DNA of 64,000 nt from Cloeon dipterum (GCF_949628265.1 NC_088790.1:16806545-16870544); one strand, 5' to 3'; positions 14,460-28,847 are shown, counted from the stretch's first letter. Numbers and translations are program-made. Notes: a model not told the origin generated them from the letters alone.

Positions 14460-17400
14460 TGCAGCACTTGAGTCATTTTTTACTAGACTCGCCCGTATAA
14501 TATCCTTGGATTGACCGAATTCTACTAGTGTGTGTTCCTTCCAATGAATTCACAAATTGGTATTGTTTGTAAGCTGAGGGTCAAACCCAACTTTTTGGTT
14601 GCATTCCTATTTTGTTCATCAAACAAATTTAGCGGGAAACATCTGACCACTAATAAAAATAAATAAAATAAAATTGAGATGCCGCAAAGCTCCTCCAGTT
14701 AAAATTTCCCACGACATTGAGATAATGAATAGTTAGCAATTTAAATTTGATGGTATTTGAAATGAAACATATTATGTGTGTATTGGCTTAAAAATATCAC
14801 TTGCGTCATTTTGGTAAATATGAATGTAATCAGTTATAAAATTATAACGAATTTTAATTAAATCTTTTAGAAAGGTCTACGTATAGTTAAATAGTTGAAT
14901 GAGATTAAAGTCCAACTATAACAAGACAGATTTATGTTCTTGTTCGTCAGTCACAATATCTGTCTTTGTCGCAGCTGGATTTTTGCAAACAGCATAGCAA
15001 CCTACGCGCAATTTGGCAAAGCTGCTCCGAATTGTAGGAACAACAATGCAGATCTAATGCTCCATTCGCAACCAACGCTGAAATCGAGCAAAAAGGAGCA
15101 AGAAGAAGTGAACGTGTCGTGTTGGGCCAACAGGTTTTTACCCACAGTCGCGCATCAAGTTTGAATAAAATATATCGGCGCACGTTTTATTCAATGCTGG
15201 TGATTCATTCGCTCTCTTTAATTCACCGGGCTGTTAAATTTCAGTCTGGCTCATATTTCAGGACCGCTTTTGCGCCTCACAGGTTGAGGACTAAATCAAC
15301 AGGCGCGGCGCTCACTGAGTGAGGGAAAGCGACAGTACAAATAAAATAATTTCAGGAAATTCACGAGGCGCCGAGCCGAGACAAGGTCGCTCGGATTAAA
15401 TTATTTCGGCGTTACCCTTAAATGGGAGGTTAGTCACATCATTCCTATTTTCGGATTATAGTTAAAAGCGATGTTTACGCTTGAATTCAATAAATAAATA
15501 AGTATCTTATCTCTGATGAGCGCGTGAGGGCAAACAGCTAACGCAACCTCCAAAAACTAATCGTGTCGCGTTGGACCAAAATTCTTGTCAAACACCTTTT
15601 AGGCGCCCCTCTCCGATAAATTCGTTAATTCACTGTGTGCGCTGTGCTTTCCGCCGACACGTGAATAATGGTCTCGGCTGGGAGTCCGTGTAGAGGGGAA
15701 CCGAGACAAAGAGTTTGCTGTCTTCATCGCACGTTTCTCCAAAGTTACAGAATCTGCAGGAACATCTCATATATTGCCTTTTTATTGTGTAGAGGAGAGG
15801 CAACACTTTCAAAAATTTTCTATTCAGCATTTTTTTATAATTCTCTGAGAGAAAGCGAAGGTCTTTTATACAAAAATTAAACGAATGAAAATGCCTCTCT
15901 CAGATTTGCAATAAGGAATGAAATTTCATGACATACCAGAGTCGACGGACAAAAAATTAGGTAATTGTTTCATTCTTCATTCGTGCGAGGTTAAAAGTAC
16001 AGAAAATAAATTACGATGATCACGCTAGAAAACAAACAACACGAAATGAACAGAACAAACACGAAAGTGGCCTTCCGCCACACCAAGCGCGTAAAAAACA
16101 TTAAAAGACCATCAAAACGAAACAATGTGTTATCAATTAATTTTGTCCGATTTAATAGCACGTAAAAGTCTTCGGGGAACACAAACACAAACTCTTTTAA
16201 TTTTTATGCAAGACGTACGGCAAAGAAAAAAGCTTAGAGCAAAATTACTCCTCCTAATTTCAGTTAAGTAAGAAATTTCGTTCGTGGTATCTACTATAAT
16301 TTGGATTTTCAGTTATTGATTTCATTTAAAACCTCAGTATACGTCATTTTATTTTTTGTAAAAAGCATGCCGGTGTGTTTTAAAATTAATTAACCTGGTG
16401 ATAATGGGAGCGATTTTAGTCCGAGTAAGTTTGCAACCTACTCTTTCTATAAAAGAGAGTATTTAAATCTCCAAGCAGGTGTGCATCAACATCAAAGCGG
16501 CTTTTGGTGATGTTCCCGAACTGGTGAATTTTCAACGATCAATTAATCCCCAAAAATCCAAAAGGCGTGCACATGAATGTGGTGGCTACCGGTTGGGTGT
16601 AGGTTCCCATTAAATATATGCACATTCTAGCACATAATATTATGTAAATATGCACACAAAAAGCCAGCGTCGCCCTGTTCCTCGATCTGTTTCGGCGCCG
16701 CCTAATTTTCCCAATTCTCATTCCAACGTAGGGCCTGTCGCGTCGTCGAGCTATTCAGCTGCGACACACCTGAATCGCAAGATTTTTGTTCGGCTCTTCA
16801 GTGCTCTGCGGATTAAATAAAAATTGATTTGTCTGCTGCATATGGGTACTGCTCAACGCCAGACGGCCATAAAACCGAATTTACGGTCCAGCAAATTGCA
16901 TTACTGACGTATTAATATGCAATGTACACACAAAGCTTCTGTCTCCAGAGAAGCAAAAAAGGCACGAGATGCACGTTAAACTCAAAGCTGAATGAAATGA
17001 AAGCATTAATTTAATGGGAAATGACATCATTCGAGCGAGGCGGAGGAGTTGTTTTATGTTTTCTGCTTATGTGCCTCTCAGGGTCCGTCCATGTGGGTTT
17101 CTATGTGTCAAATAGTAATGTACATATATAGAGAATCAGAATATTCGCTCGTTATTAAAATTGGCCCTAGCCGCGGCGAAAAAAAATAAGTCGTGGACAG
17201 CTCGTTTCGTTTCGTCAGGGTGTCGACGTGAAAATTAGTCTCTGGCGTCGAGTTTCGCGTCCACGTGCTGCGGCAATTTAGTCAAGGAGGGTCTTTTGTT
17301 TGCGTTAGCCGGCAATTATGTTGCCATTAGCAGCGGTGTAATTCCATTCATTGTGGGCTGCGCTTCTTAAATTATTTTTGATCATTTATTATTTAAACCC

Positions 17401-20400
17401 TCTAAAAGATCAGCAACTTATTAAAATTGTCGATCGCGTGGAAACTTCAATTTTTTCTTCTGCCGCAACAAAGCAGAAAATTAAATAACCCTGAATATAT
17501 AAGGAGAAATTGTCACACAAGCAAAAGAAAGCAGGGCGTATTGAATTCGATAAGCGTGCATTGCATTTTCCCTCAATAATATCGATTTTATCCAATCTTT
17601 TTTAGTCTGTCAGAGTGACACACGCGCGCACCATTGCTCATAAAATGTGTTATTAAAAAATTCCGCTGCCTGGGAGGGCCCCCGCCTATGTCAAACTTGC
17701 TGCCCGCCCGTCGCTTTCAATCTAATTAAGCGGAAAATAATGCGTGTGTTTCTATAATGTTTGGTGTGTTTTAGAGGGAATGTTGAACATGTGCCAAGCT
17801 GTGTTTTTATGCCCGTCTTTATGTGGTGCGAATTCAGCTTGGCCGTATTGTCTTTGGAGCTGATTTTTCACAAAGAGTCTCTCGAGGCCCCGCAGCAGGT
17901 ATAATATTTTCGCCGAGAACACCTTGTTCTATTGTTCATCTCGCTTCAAAAAGCCCATTTAGACGGGGAAAACTCTTTCCAGAGACGTGCTGAGTTTCCA
18001 GTTAATTTGTCAGCCGCTATATTTTGGCAAAAAGTTTCTTCCATCAGAGACCATTCGTCTTTTGCAGTCACAGATTGGCCATCAATCAATCAGTCAATGT
18101 GCAAACAAACGAAAATACGCCTTTCTCTCGGTATTACGCTGCTGCGGCCCATAATGGTCTCGTTCCCTTTTTCTTTTCATTAGCTTTTCCTCGTGTTCAG
18201 AGATGAGTGAGCTATGTCATTCCGCAGAATCGCTAAAAAACGCAGAGCTGAGCTCGCAAAATCCTAAAACTTTGAAAGCAAAAGATAGAGGACGTCAGCA
18301 TATCACCGCGGTGACTTCAAGGAAAAGTTCATAAATTAAAAAATTGCTTTCGTCTGCTAGCATCGTCTGCTCAATTTACATTGGTTAGCAGACTTGACAA
18401 AAACTCAATTTTGATTAAATTGTTCCAGACATAACATTTTTAATAAAAGAGCACCCTTAGAGGTTTATTATATTTTTTCTGGACAGTTAAAAACAGTCAG
18501 GGAAAATGTTTCATCATTTAATTTTAATTTTCATGGCGCTTTTGTTTTCGAGAATAGGTTTCGTGGAGAGAGGCTGAATCGAAATTGTAGATGGTCTCAC
18601 AGAAGCAGCAGATTGTTGGTGCACTAAGACTCGCGCATTTTCCTCTTCAACGCGCGGACGGAGAGCTGCCTCGGAGCTTTTTTAATCTACCGTTGCAGAA
18701 AGAGGTTACCGAGCGCACCAGACAATATTGAATATAAGCCATTCGCGTTCCTTTTAAGGAGATGACATTATATCATAATAAGAAAATGTGTGTATAATGC
18801 ATGCACGGACGCAGGCTGCGGCTACACACACTGACTTTTATATTCATAACGCAACGCCGCACACACACTGACTCATGTCAAGGAAAAAATCAGCCTGTTG
18901 CTTGCAAAATGCACCGTCTTTTAATTTATTGCCCGCTTTGCCAGTGAAACTCGGTACAAAAGGCACGATTAACGGCTATTACCTGCCAACGACGACTATT
19001 AGCATATTAAATAACACGTTTAGTATCTGCAGTTACGCTGCAAGCCTTAATTGTAATTTGATAAAAAGATAATGCGCCGACCAGACATTCGGGGCGATTT
19101 TTTCATCATTTATGTTTATGCCCGACTAAATAATATTAAATTGCGTCTTTGCCTGCAGCACATTGTTCGTTTGGCGTTTTAACGCCCAGCTGACGCTTTT
19201 TTCTCCTATTATGAGCCGCCTCCGTCAGAATCAGAGCAACAACTCTAGATTCACAATTACCCAGCGGCCCCGGCACTCGCCGTCTGCCGCTGACCTTTCC
19301 GCTCTTAATGGCCGCAAGAAACGCCGGCGAGAATTTTCGGTTTGGGTTTTGAGTAATGTATCATGTACTTGAATTTATTTCTAAGAAGGAAATATGAATG
19401 CTACCTTCAGGCGAGAGCAAGCCAATTTAATAAAATAAATTCTCAGAGCATGTACTTATCGCTATCGTGTATTTTTAAGAAAATGTGAGCACATGAAATA
19501 AGGATACTTCAAAAAAAGCATGAATTATTGTTTGCTCTCCGGGCCTTCACTTTTTATGTAAATGTATGTATATTCTTCAGCGATTTGTACCACAGAAGTG
19601 CTTTTCGTTTCCACTTTAAATCAACAAAAAGCAGTTCAACGCACGAAAAACAAAGTAGGAGCTACTGTCAATTTGAAAATAATTTCACGAGTCATCGTCT
19701 GTGCATTTATTTATGCAGCACGTGGAAAAACAAAAAGACGCGGGTGTGGTGCGCGCACTGCTCAAAAATAAAACATAAACACAATAAAACGCGTCTCTTC
19801 CATCTCCTGGTTTATTTTCATCTCGGGCCCTCAATCAACACCAGAAGTGCATAAAAGCCATAACCGATTCTTCTCTGCCGCGAGTTAGCGTCGATTTTAA
19901 TAATTCAAACAGCATTCACTGGCTGACAATTAGAAATACGGTTTTATGCAAAAAAAGTGGGCGTCGTAAAACTGTTTGTTGGCAAATTGGCACGCAATCT
20001 TCTTGTACGAGAGTTCATGTTCCTTTGCATTAAGAATCATTAGGCAAGTGGCAATTTGCCTTATTTATACCCTCATAGGACGGCCAACACTTGCTTGCGA
20101 TCTCTTTTAATGTAACTTGCGAAGCTGCCAAATTGGTCAATTACGCGAATCGTCTTCATGTACACTTGAAGGCAAGCACATGTTCCCTTGCAGACCGTCC
20201 AGACAGTGAAAATTTATGTTTAAAACATGCAGCAGTTGAAAGCTGATACGTTGTAAATTTCAATTTTTATGTATTTATTTATATTTAAGGGTTTGAAAAA
20301 TACAAGAGATTTATGATGTGTTGTCGTTTTCTATAATCCTAATGCAACTACATGTAAGGAAAAGAGCTTTGTTGAGTTTTTTATATTTTTTTCTGAATTC

Positions 20401-22378
20401 TTGTCTGCTAAAATTCCTGTAAACTTTGGGCGCAAAGTGCATCTTAAAAATTTCAAAAGATTAAAACCACACAAATAATAGTTGGGAATTCCCGTCTTTT
20501 TTGCAGAAAAATAATTACGAGCTTTACGCATAGATACACTCGAAGGCAGACAAAGGCGTTTCTGTTTTCTGTTTCCTGAAGCTCACAATCAGTTCTTTCA
20601 CACGCAGGATGAATGAAGTGTCTGTCTCCTGGTGCCGACTCACAGGAGAGGAGCATTCGACCCGGAGCATGCATTTTGTTTTGATGTCCATAAATCAAGA
20701 GAGGTTAAAATAAAAGAGGGAATTAGTTGCGGCTGATGCTTGAGAGAGTTTAGGTGCTCTTGAATAGGGTCTAAATTTAACCCCACGGGGTGTCTTGGAG
20801 AAAGAGAATAAAACGGAGGCGGAGGAAAGAGAATTGGAGATCGAAACAGAGAAGGAACTATCAAAGAGCGCTTTCGCCGTGCTCTTTTGTGCACAGTAAA
20901 AGCAGGCTTTTAGAATCATTTTCCGCGTGCCCTGGAAAAAAATTATCATACACGCAGCTGCATGTTGATGAAATACTTTTGACTTTGCTCTACGTGAATG
21001 CGAGAATTGATCTGTTTATTGACGCAACGAGTTCCACGAACTGAGGCCGCGCTCGGCCGTTTTCCCCCTATGCTGATAACGCGTAGCACTCATAAAGTAC
21101 CTTTGACCTGTCCAGCAATGCTGAAACGCTGTGAAAATGATAACACAGCAAAATTCGCAATAAGCAAAATATTCGACTCTTTAAATAGTTTTCAGGCAAA
21201 AAACGTGAGGTATTTTGACTGAAAAATAACCTCAGATTTTAGATACCCAACATTTGTTATGATCATCGTGCTCTAAATCGCTTAAAATGTGAACTACATA
21301 CCTGGTCGAATCATTTGAGTGGAGCAAAAAGGGTGCTTATCATTCGCGCCAGACATATTTTACTAGACAGGTTCCGGCTTAATGTTTTTATATTTTCAGT
21401 TTCATATATGATTCGAAAAAAGGGGGAAAATTAAAATTTATTCAGCCACCGTGAACCGAAGTTACATGCAATCTCTATAAGAGGGGATAAAAATAACTCC
21501 TTCATTATGGACCAAACAATGCGAAGCAAAATCAATGGAAAATGCTCTGCCACCGCCATTCCTTAAAAAATATTTTACCCCATAACACTTCTAACTGCCA
21601 CACTAATAAAATTTAAATTGACTTACATGCCATCTAAGGAAGTGAATTTTTTTATATTTTTAGTAATGAATTTTTAACTAATTGTGTAATAATATTTTTG
21701 ACTGTAAGACAAAGTAACTAATATACACACAGGTTTCATATTTTTGACTGCTAGCATCCTCATGGGTTTGCCACCTAACTAGACTTCCTTGAATTATTCT
21801 GATTGTTCAGATGAATCATCGATATTATGATCGTAAAAGCAATTTCAGTTTTAAGCATGTCTGTCACGTCCAATGAGAAATCAGAACTAAATATTATATC
21901 ATCGCTGGCCGCCGCACACATGTTTTATTTTAGTGGATGACTCCACCAGTGTTTGGCTGCTGTGCAAACGGGCATACAATGAAAAAAGCACATAAATGTG
22001 CGCCGAGAGAGCTGCTTGAGAGATTTGCATTAAGCAAAAAGCGGCGGCGCGTCTGTCAACACTGAAATTTTAGAAGCGAGAGTCTTTTGCTTTTCGCCTT
22101 CAGGCACGCAGCTCTTCCAGAAGTCACAGAAGCCTCTCTGAACGTGCGGGTGTTTGTTTACTGAATTACATAAATGGCGACTTCAAGGGTGGAGACCGAA
22201 TTTTGCTGGTGGATGAAAGACTACACATCAAAGAGCTCGCAGCAGTCTTGTAATACTGGATGGATTGACTAAGGAAAGAGAAATTGGCTGAATGAATGAT
22301 TTTTCTAACAAACAACACATCGGATTTCCCGGATTTCCAAAAAGTCTTATTTTTATTTAAAAAAATGGGTTGTCAAAA

Positions 22379-22398
22379 ATATATATATATATATATAT
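22379..22398. repeat. (AT)10 microsatellite
   Basis: Ten uninterrupted AT units, seen directly. The short tyrosine/isoleucine run it produces in one reading frame is not evidence for a protein. Confidence 0.9.
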
Positions 22399-25391
22399 TT
22401 GTTCATAAGTTGGTGCTTGCAGGAAAATTGAAGCGCATGCAGAGAGAGCTTGCTGGGAGACAGTCAAGACAGATTGTTGCATTCATCGGCATCGCTTATC
22501 AGGCGGGGCCCAGGTTTTTGTTTTATCAGGCGCCCTTGCCCGCCATAGAGCAGGCCAAATTAGAAGCAGCAGATCGTGGCGGCGATATCGCACTGATAGG
22601 AAACCTATGTTCCGTCACACAATGGGATTTACTTCTCCGGTGATAAGAGCTGTGCAGAGTGAGAAGCGAGCGAACACCCACGCTGTACACGTGCGCTTGC
22701 TCGAATATTCGCAAATTTAACTTTGCACCGCGGAGAACGAAAGATTTTTAACTATAAAATTTTAGAAATCAATCCAATTTTTCTGCAAACCTCACGCAGT
22801 ACTGCGCAGAAAAATTTACAATTGACTAAAATTACGGAAATATGCATTTCAACACTGTTTTAGAAAACTAAATATATCCCCGTGAAAATATTTTTCCTGA
22901 AATCAATATTTTATAGGACTTGATTAATACTATTCTGTAAAAAAACTTACTTTGTTGGATAAGTCCTGTTGTGTGATTGCAAGTTTTGGCAAGTATTTTG
23001 GCTACATTATTTTATTTTCGTAAATTAATTCAGCTCAAAATTAAAAACTTGCCCACGTTCCGTCAATTAGTCGACGCGACTCTGGGTGACCTTCTGGCAA
23101 ATTTTCACGTGAAATTCCTCACGTTGGCCGCCGGTGCTGTAAACTCTGCATCTCAATTGGAACGCAGGCTGTGCGCAAAAGTCGTAAAAAACGCGTAGGC
23201 GACAATGCGAAGCATAATGATGAGCAGTATTTCGGTCATAAATGCAGCGAAAGCGAGAATTTTGTTTAGTCTCACTGAATGGAAAAAGAAATAAAAGTCG
23301 AGAGCGACGAGCGGCCCGGCGAATGAGAAAGAAAAGTCTGGCGGGAGATGAATAAAGCGAGGGCGTTCACACGAACATGCAGCACTGGCTCCTTTTCCTC
23401 CGCGCCCTGCTGTACACCGCGACTGGGAGAGCGAGCGGTGCACTCCACGTGTTTGGTCCAGCGTAAGACTACACCGAACACATGCGCGGCTCCTTTCTAA
23501 AAACACAAAATACATTCGCACTTCCTGGCTGCGGGAAAAAGGGGACTGTCTCAAAATTGCTCTTGAAAGGTTAGGTGGTAAAAACCGCTCGATGAGAGGA
23601 AACCCATTTGGCAGTCTGATAAACCGATTGATCAGTGCCGCGCCGCAGTCTGAGGATGAATTAATAAAGGGCTACTTGTTTGATAATGGTCTTGAACATG
23701 CAAATTCAAGAACTATATTTAAAGCATTGATTGCTTCGGTATTTTGATATAAAAAATAAGTTAAATGATTAAAATGTGAGCTGCAGAAATTTAATAAAAG
23801 GTTATAGACTACACAAAAACCTTGATTATGGAAACTGATAATTTTTTATCTTGTAACCAGCTGCAAAATTTTTCATAATCAGTTATAATTTATTTTATAG
23901 CATGTTCTTATATCATTTTGAATTTTGGTCAAATCTTCAGATCAAATTTGCACATATTCACTCGTTCATTTCTGCATTTTTTCGAACAAAACCCTAGTAC
24001 TTTAGTACGTTTCAGATTTATTTTAAATTTAAAGTTTTTAGATTGTGAAACATCCGAAATTAAAACAGAATTTAAATGGTGTCTTCAATGCATTTTGGCT
24101 TCCGTTGAGTTGGAGCAAGATAACGGAAAGTGCAGCATAAAGGAGCCACATATGCGCAGGAGCTATTTTTGCCTGACTCGTCAGTGGAGACAGAAGTTGA
24201 AATTATCGGGAAAGCCTCCATTTCAACTCAAAGGTAAACTTGCTGATTATATCTACTCCTTTTACTTCCCCACTAGGACTCTTCAAGCTCGATAGCACTA
24301 CTTTGATCTTAGAAATAGCGTTAATTCAAATTTCAAAAAGGAAATAATCACTTAAATTATTTAGAAAACTCTCGGTCCATCTTTAAATTTATATTTTTTT
24401 ATTTGATGGGAAATTAAAATTATTACCACGTAGCTTTGGCGTACTAAAAAAGAATTCAAGAAAACGGCAGCAGCCATGCCTGGAATAGTTATATTTATTT
24501 TTTCCCAACGCGAGCGGTAAGAATCGCACATTAATCATATTAAAATCTAAACATGTGTCACATTAGCCGAGTGTTTTAGCGAAACGAGAGCGATAAATTA
24601 GGCATTCTGGCGGACCCTCCCCTGATTATGTCCGTAATTAATTGCAACGCATGTATAGACCAATTTTCCCAGAGCAATAATATTTATGACTCCATAAACA
24701 TAACTCGGCGGACACACGCTCTTCTTCTCTCTTCTCGCCCGTCTTCTTTTATCTCTCTCTTCAAATTCTATTCGCTCATCGTCTCCCTATGTATTGCCTG
24801 CATGGCCGGCGAGGTACATAAATGTACATTTTGTCGGCGCGTTGATAAAAAATGGTCTATCGGAATGACACGGCTAATATTAATGCCACTTTATGCTCGC
24901 GATAAGCATCATGAGCAGCATCATGTAATGCTTAATGCTTTAAGACCACGAATTTGATAATTATTCATCCGTCTGAAATATAGCAAACGTTTCACCCCAA
25001 GGCCGGCGAGCCAAGCAAGAATGGTACACGCACGTTAATTAATGGACTTTCCTCTATTTGACTGGAGGTGACTTCTCCTGATCATTTTTTTGACACGGTC
25101 GCCAAAATTGAATCTTTCATCCCTTCGCGATTTATCAGCATGGGTTTGATTGACACGCCGCGCGCCGAGAGTGAGAGACAAAAAAAGGAACAAATTCGCC
25201 GGCCACCTGATCGAGGATTAAGATTAACTTGTCTACTAAGATGGTCATCCAATTAAGCCGGGCAATCTGCGCGCTCTGACAGACGGGCCGGCGGCTTTTT
25301 TGAAGATACCACCAAAAATTGCAAAATGCCTAATAAATTGAGCGGCGCGCGTGGTGTTCCGAGAATAAAAATCCATCGGCATTGTACTCAC

Positions 25392-25469
25392 GAGGGCAGT
25401 CGGAGTCACAGCTAGAAGGAGACAGGTAGAAAAGAGCAGGAGCGCCAGCAGCGTCCTGTTCGGGCCCAT
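25392..25469 (-). CDS. Probable first coding exon of a secreted/membrane protein gene (partial)
   Basis: On the minus strand an ATG at 25469 opens 26 codons: a short N-terminus with an Asn and an Arg, a run dominated by Leu/Ala (residues 7-21), then a more polar VTPTAL end. This is a typical signal peptide. Directly after codon 26 comes GTGAGTAC, a near-perfect splice donor, so the exon would end in phase 0 at 25392. The ATG lies in a GC-rich patch (25.2-25.9 kb) unlike its AT-rich surroundings, as expected for a promoter and 5' leader. The frame stays open upstream of the ATG and past the donor, but neither extension looks like protein. I found no second exon to the left, so the family is unknown and the rest of the gene probably lies outside the window. 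A fortuitous hydrophobic ORF cannot be excluded. Confidence 0.5.
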
Positions 25470-25965
25470 GGTCAGATGTTTCAGGGCCCCTGCGGAGACA
25501 CCCTGTCGGCGTCGGTGGATGGCAGGTATCTTTGCTCGGCCTAGTCGCGGAGCCGGCTCCTCGCGCCTCTGTGCAGTCAACTGAGAGAACGACACCCAAC
25601 AAACTCTGCTCGCAGACTCGTTCGTCCCGCGGCTCTCCACTCTCCATGGAGCAGCAGCCGGGCCATCTGATCGGACTGCCGCGGCCGGGAGGGGGGATGA
25701 GAGCCGCGCCGCACTCACACACGCTGGAGGGGCACGCTCGCGGACGGAGGAATGCATGCACTCAGGGCGTTCGCCAGCCCTCACAGACCTCCGGCCATCG
25801 CACCTGCGAGGGATTCCGTGACTGCGATTTGCCCGCTGATCCAAACATCCCTCAACGAGGTCTATTTGCTTGCTATACATTTTATGACTAATTTTACTTT
25901 TAGGATCACTCTAAATTGCTGGGGTACAGGAAATTTTCAAGCAACTGAAACCTATTTATTTTTCT

Positions 25966-26052
25966 ATTGATTTTACAATGCCTATTCCCACAACAACAAA
26001 AAAACGGGTGTTGAAGGCTAACTCGTCGAAAAATGGTAAAAGTAAAATTAAT
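25966..26052. repeat. Dispersed repeat, copy 1
   Basis: The order attgattttacaatg, then ctattccca, acaaca and gaaggctaa recurs at 27014 with substitutions and small gaps. In both places a tggggta block lies some 20-45 bp upstream. The two copies are about 1.05 kb apart in the same orientation. They are diverged, with no terminal repeats seen. Confidence 0.45.
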
Positions 26053-27013
26053 ATTTTCGCACCTTATATTATTATTATTTGTTTGCAACGTTAATTAAAT
26101 CTAAATGGTATTTGTGGTGGCTTTGTATTAAATAGTGTTCCTTGGACTATAGGCCATTTGCCATTTATTATCTGTTTTGCTAAGAACTTTAATCTCAATC
26201 ATGGAGAAATTTTAATTTTTAACTAGTTGTTTTGTTGCGAATAATTTTAAATATTTGAAAAGTAAAAATATAAATAAAAGTCTGGTAGATATTTTAATTT
26301 TCTTCACTCCACGCTCAAGCAGAGTTATATAATTTTATCGGGAGTTGTTGGAAAACATTTGAGCACACAAGTGAAAAATTACAAAGAGAAATTTCATGAC
26401 ATTTTTAACCTTTTTTATGATTTTTAGGGGATTGCTGAGTCTATTATATCTTCATTTTAAATTATTTTACGAGTATGTTCGTGGAGGGTCAGACAGCTGA
26501 ATTAAATCAATCGTAGGACAGCGTCGTCAATCCCGCATATAACCTTCTGGAATTGGATTTATGAAGATTGAGAAAGATGATATCGAATTCAATTTGGCTC
26601 AATTGCATGAATTAGCAGACCTAAAATTGTGCTCGATAGGTGGTGGGAAGAGTCGTGGGAAGCTAGAAAACTTCTCTTAATTTGGCCCTTTAAAAATAAC
26701 AAATAAATCCTGCGCGAAACCATGATTTGTTTGCACCAGGATGTAAGGAAATTTACACAATAAATTAATTACCCAATCAGAAGAAACTAAGAATAATTTC
26801 AGATGAAAATTAAAAAGAAAACCCGCTTGGATCTTTGAAAGGAAATTTTGTTCAATTCTGTCTATATATTCTTGTTGCAATTGGAAACTTTTTTTAAATC
26901 AACCAGTATACGCTTAAAATTAATTGTATTTTTGGCTGTGCTGCTTCCTGGAATTTTATTTTTTAATATTTTTTAATGAAAGTAATGAACTATATGGGGT
27001 AAATTTAATTAAA

Positions 27014-27165
27014 ATTGATTTTACAATGGCTACTCCCATGGGTGAACAACAGGGAATGGAAGGCTAAAAATGAATAATTGTAAAATTTATTAAATACCAA
27101 ATCACTCGTTCTCGCATTGTCCAGCAGCTGTTTTGGCCCCGCAGGCCTCATCAGCAGCACTTTAC
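27014..27165. repeat. Dispersed repeat, copy 2 (longer)
   Basis: Second copy of the 25966 repeat. Its right half also contains the caggcctcatcagc block shared with 12.5 kb, so the original element may have been at least 150 bp long and have three partial copies in this window. The family is unknown. Confidence 0.4.
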
Positions 27166-28847
27166 CTAAAAAAATTCTCACCGCACACATGGTATTAGCT
27201 GCAGAGAATTTTAAATCAGCGATCGTTGAAAACTTCCGCCTGCATCCATCTCTAATAATAATGCATAAATATAAATAAAGAAAAACGAGTTACAAAAATC
27301 TTGCCTGTGATCGAATTTCAAATTCAATTTCTGATATTTTTGTTTTATAGAGTTATCTTTATCTTAATTTGATTCCTTAATTCGATCCTTTCAAGAAATT
27401 ACGAGCAAATTCTACAATAAAAGTAAAGCAGAAGTCTCTACTGGTATAGAGTGTGTGCATCTTCAAATTCATGGCACGCCAAATTTCGAATGAAGCATAA
27501 CAACAGCTGAGTCAACCCTTCTGCCTCCCAAAAAAATCGCTTTTTGCAGTGCTGTTGTTTAAAGCCCCCACATGGGCTTTGCGCAGCATTCAGCGTAACT
27601 CACGTAATGAATCAAACATTATACTCGACACAGCTCTTGCGAATGAGAGTAAAAGAAGGGGAGCAGAGAGAAGTAGCTTTTTTAGAAACAAAGAGTTGAT
27701 CCCTCACGCACGGGCAATTTGTCACCTCTCTCACTCGGCAGCTTGGAAACGTCTTTTATTCTTCTTATTTCCCGGATGCACGCGGAGCCGTTTCCATTGA
27801 CTTTGCCCTGCTTTGGCAGACTGGCAAATATTGGCTGGCTTAGAGTCCAACCATAAATTACGTTTTACAGCCAACTACTCCTTGCCACTTAATAACTCGC
27901 GCCTCAATTTTAATTCGGCACCAGTCGCGTCTCTCAATTTGTGGCGCTCTCAACTTTAAAGGAGCTTTCCGAATATGACAGCCAGTTTGCTTTTTATATA
28001 CTTACATAAAACAGTTTATAATTCGCTTGGCCAGTGACTCGTCATCACTACACCAGACAAAATTAAAATATGGCCGTAAAAGCTGTCGTACGAGTCCTGG
28101 TTACATAAAGTTTTCGCTTCTCACGCCAATAAAGCAATAATTAAAACTACAAGCCAAATTATTTTAATTGCCACCAGATTCAGATATAATTATTATGCCT
28201 TTGACCATGTTGAAAAATAAATTTGAATACATCATGAGATTATTCAGCAAGTTGATCACTAATACCACAAATGCCTTATTTCTCCCAAGTGTTAGAAATA
28301 TCGTGATGCATGTCACAAACATGATGACTTGTTTAGAGGAAAAAAAACATATAAGTTGGATATCTCTGTAGATGGTTGTGGCGTTTTAAAGGATATTTAA
28401 TTGAAAAAACTGCACTGCTGGCAATCAATAACTTTTTACGACTTCATTTGATGTGGCAAAGATTAATGGAGTAGCTGCTGCTGTGAATTCGAGCGGCGCT
28501 CAAGGAAAAGTCGCAGACAGCCACAGCAGCTACTCAGCTAGTACTTTTATCAGGGTATGATGTCATGCACGCGTTTGACTGGATTTTAATTCTGCTCCAG
28601 GATGTCAATTAAGAAGTACTTTTTTACGAGTCGCCGGACCGATTCATGAATATACATTAATATAGCGATGGCATCACTTTTGACCATTAAGATAACAAAT
28701 TGATGCTCCACTTCCCTCAATGATATCACTCGAGATTAAATAAGCCCCTTGATTTCAGCGATCGGTTTGTTTTATGCAGGTTCAATGTGTATCAAACAAA
28801 ATTTTCCTGAATAACATTGTAACTTTAAGTTAACACTTTTGTTGGCT

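Larger units (their letters stand above)
1..25391. other. Long stretch without recognisable exons
   Basis: I translated and read this stretch on both strands and found no ORF with a recognisable protein family, conserved motif or convincing splice-bounded exon. The open frames are short (about 60-125 codons), have no domain pattern and often overlap on both strands. The DNA is AT-rich with scattered GC-richer patches near 10.6, 13.1-13.4 and 23.1-23.5 kb. Because a minus-strand first exon appears to end at 25392, this DNA may be the beginning of that gene's long first intron, which is inference. Regulatory elements are likely in so large a gene-poor block, but I cannot point to specific ones. 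Confidence 0.6.
25470..28847. other. Intergenic stretch with GC-rich leader region
   Basis: The first about 400 bp (to about 25,880) are GC-rich and probably contain the 5' untranslated leader and promoter of the minus-strand signal-peptide exon. From 25.9 to 28.85 kb the sequence is AT-rich with no recognisable coding exon. It contains a pair of related repeat copies near 26.0 and 27.0 kb. Confidence 0.5.

Noticed and set aside
23153..23554. 133-codon minus-strand frame with hydrophobic stretches
   Set aside because: No recognised motif, a mixed overlapping frame on the same strand, and no splice context; treated as chance.
24628..24957. 109-codon plus-strand frame
   Set aside because: No family pattern and low-complexity surroundings; treated as chance.
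25245..25880. 211-codon unspliced minus-strand frame
   Set aside because: Only the 26 codons before the GTGAGT donor look like protein; the upstream part resembles a GC-rich leader and the downstream part resembles intron.
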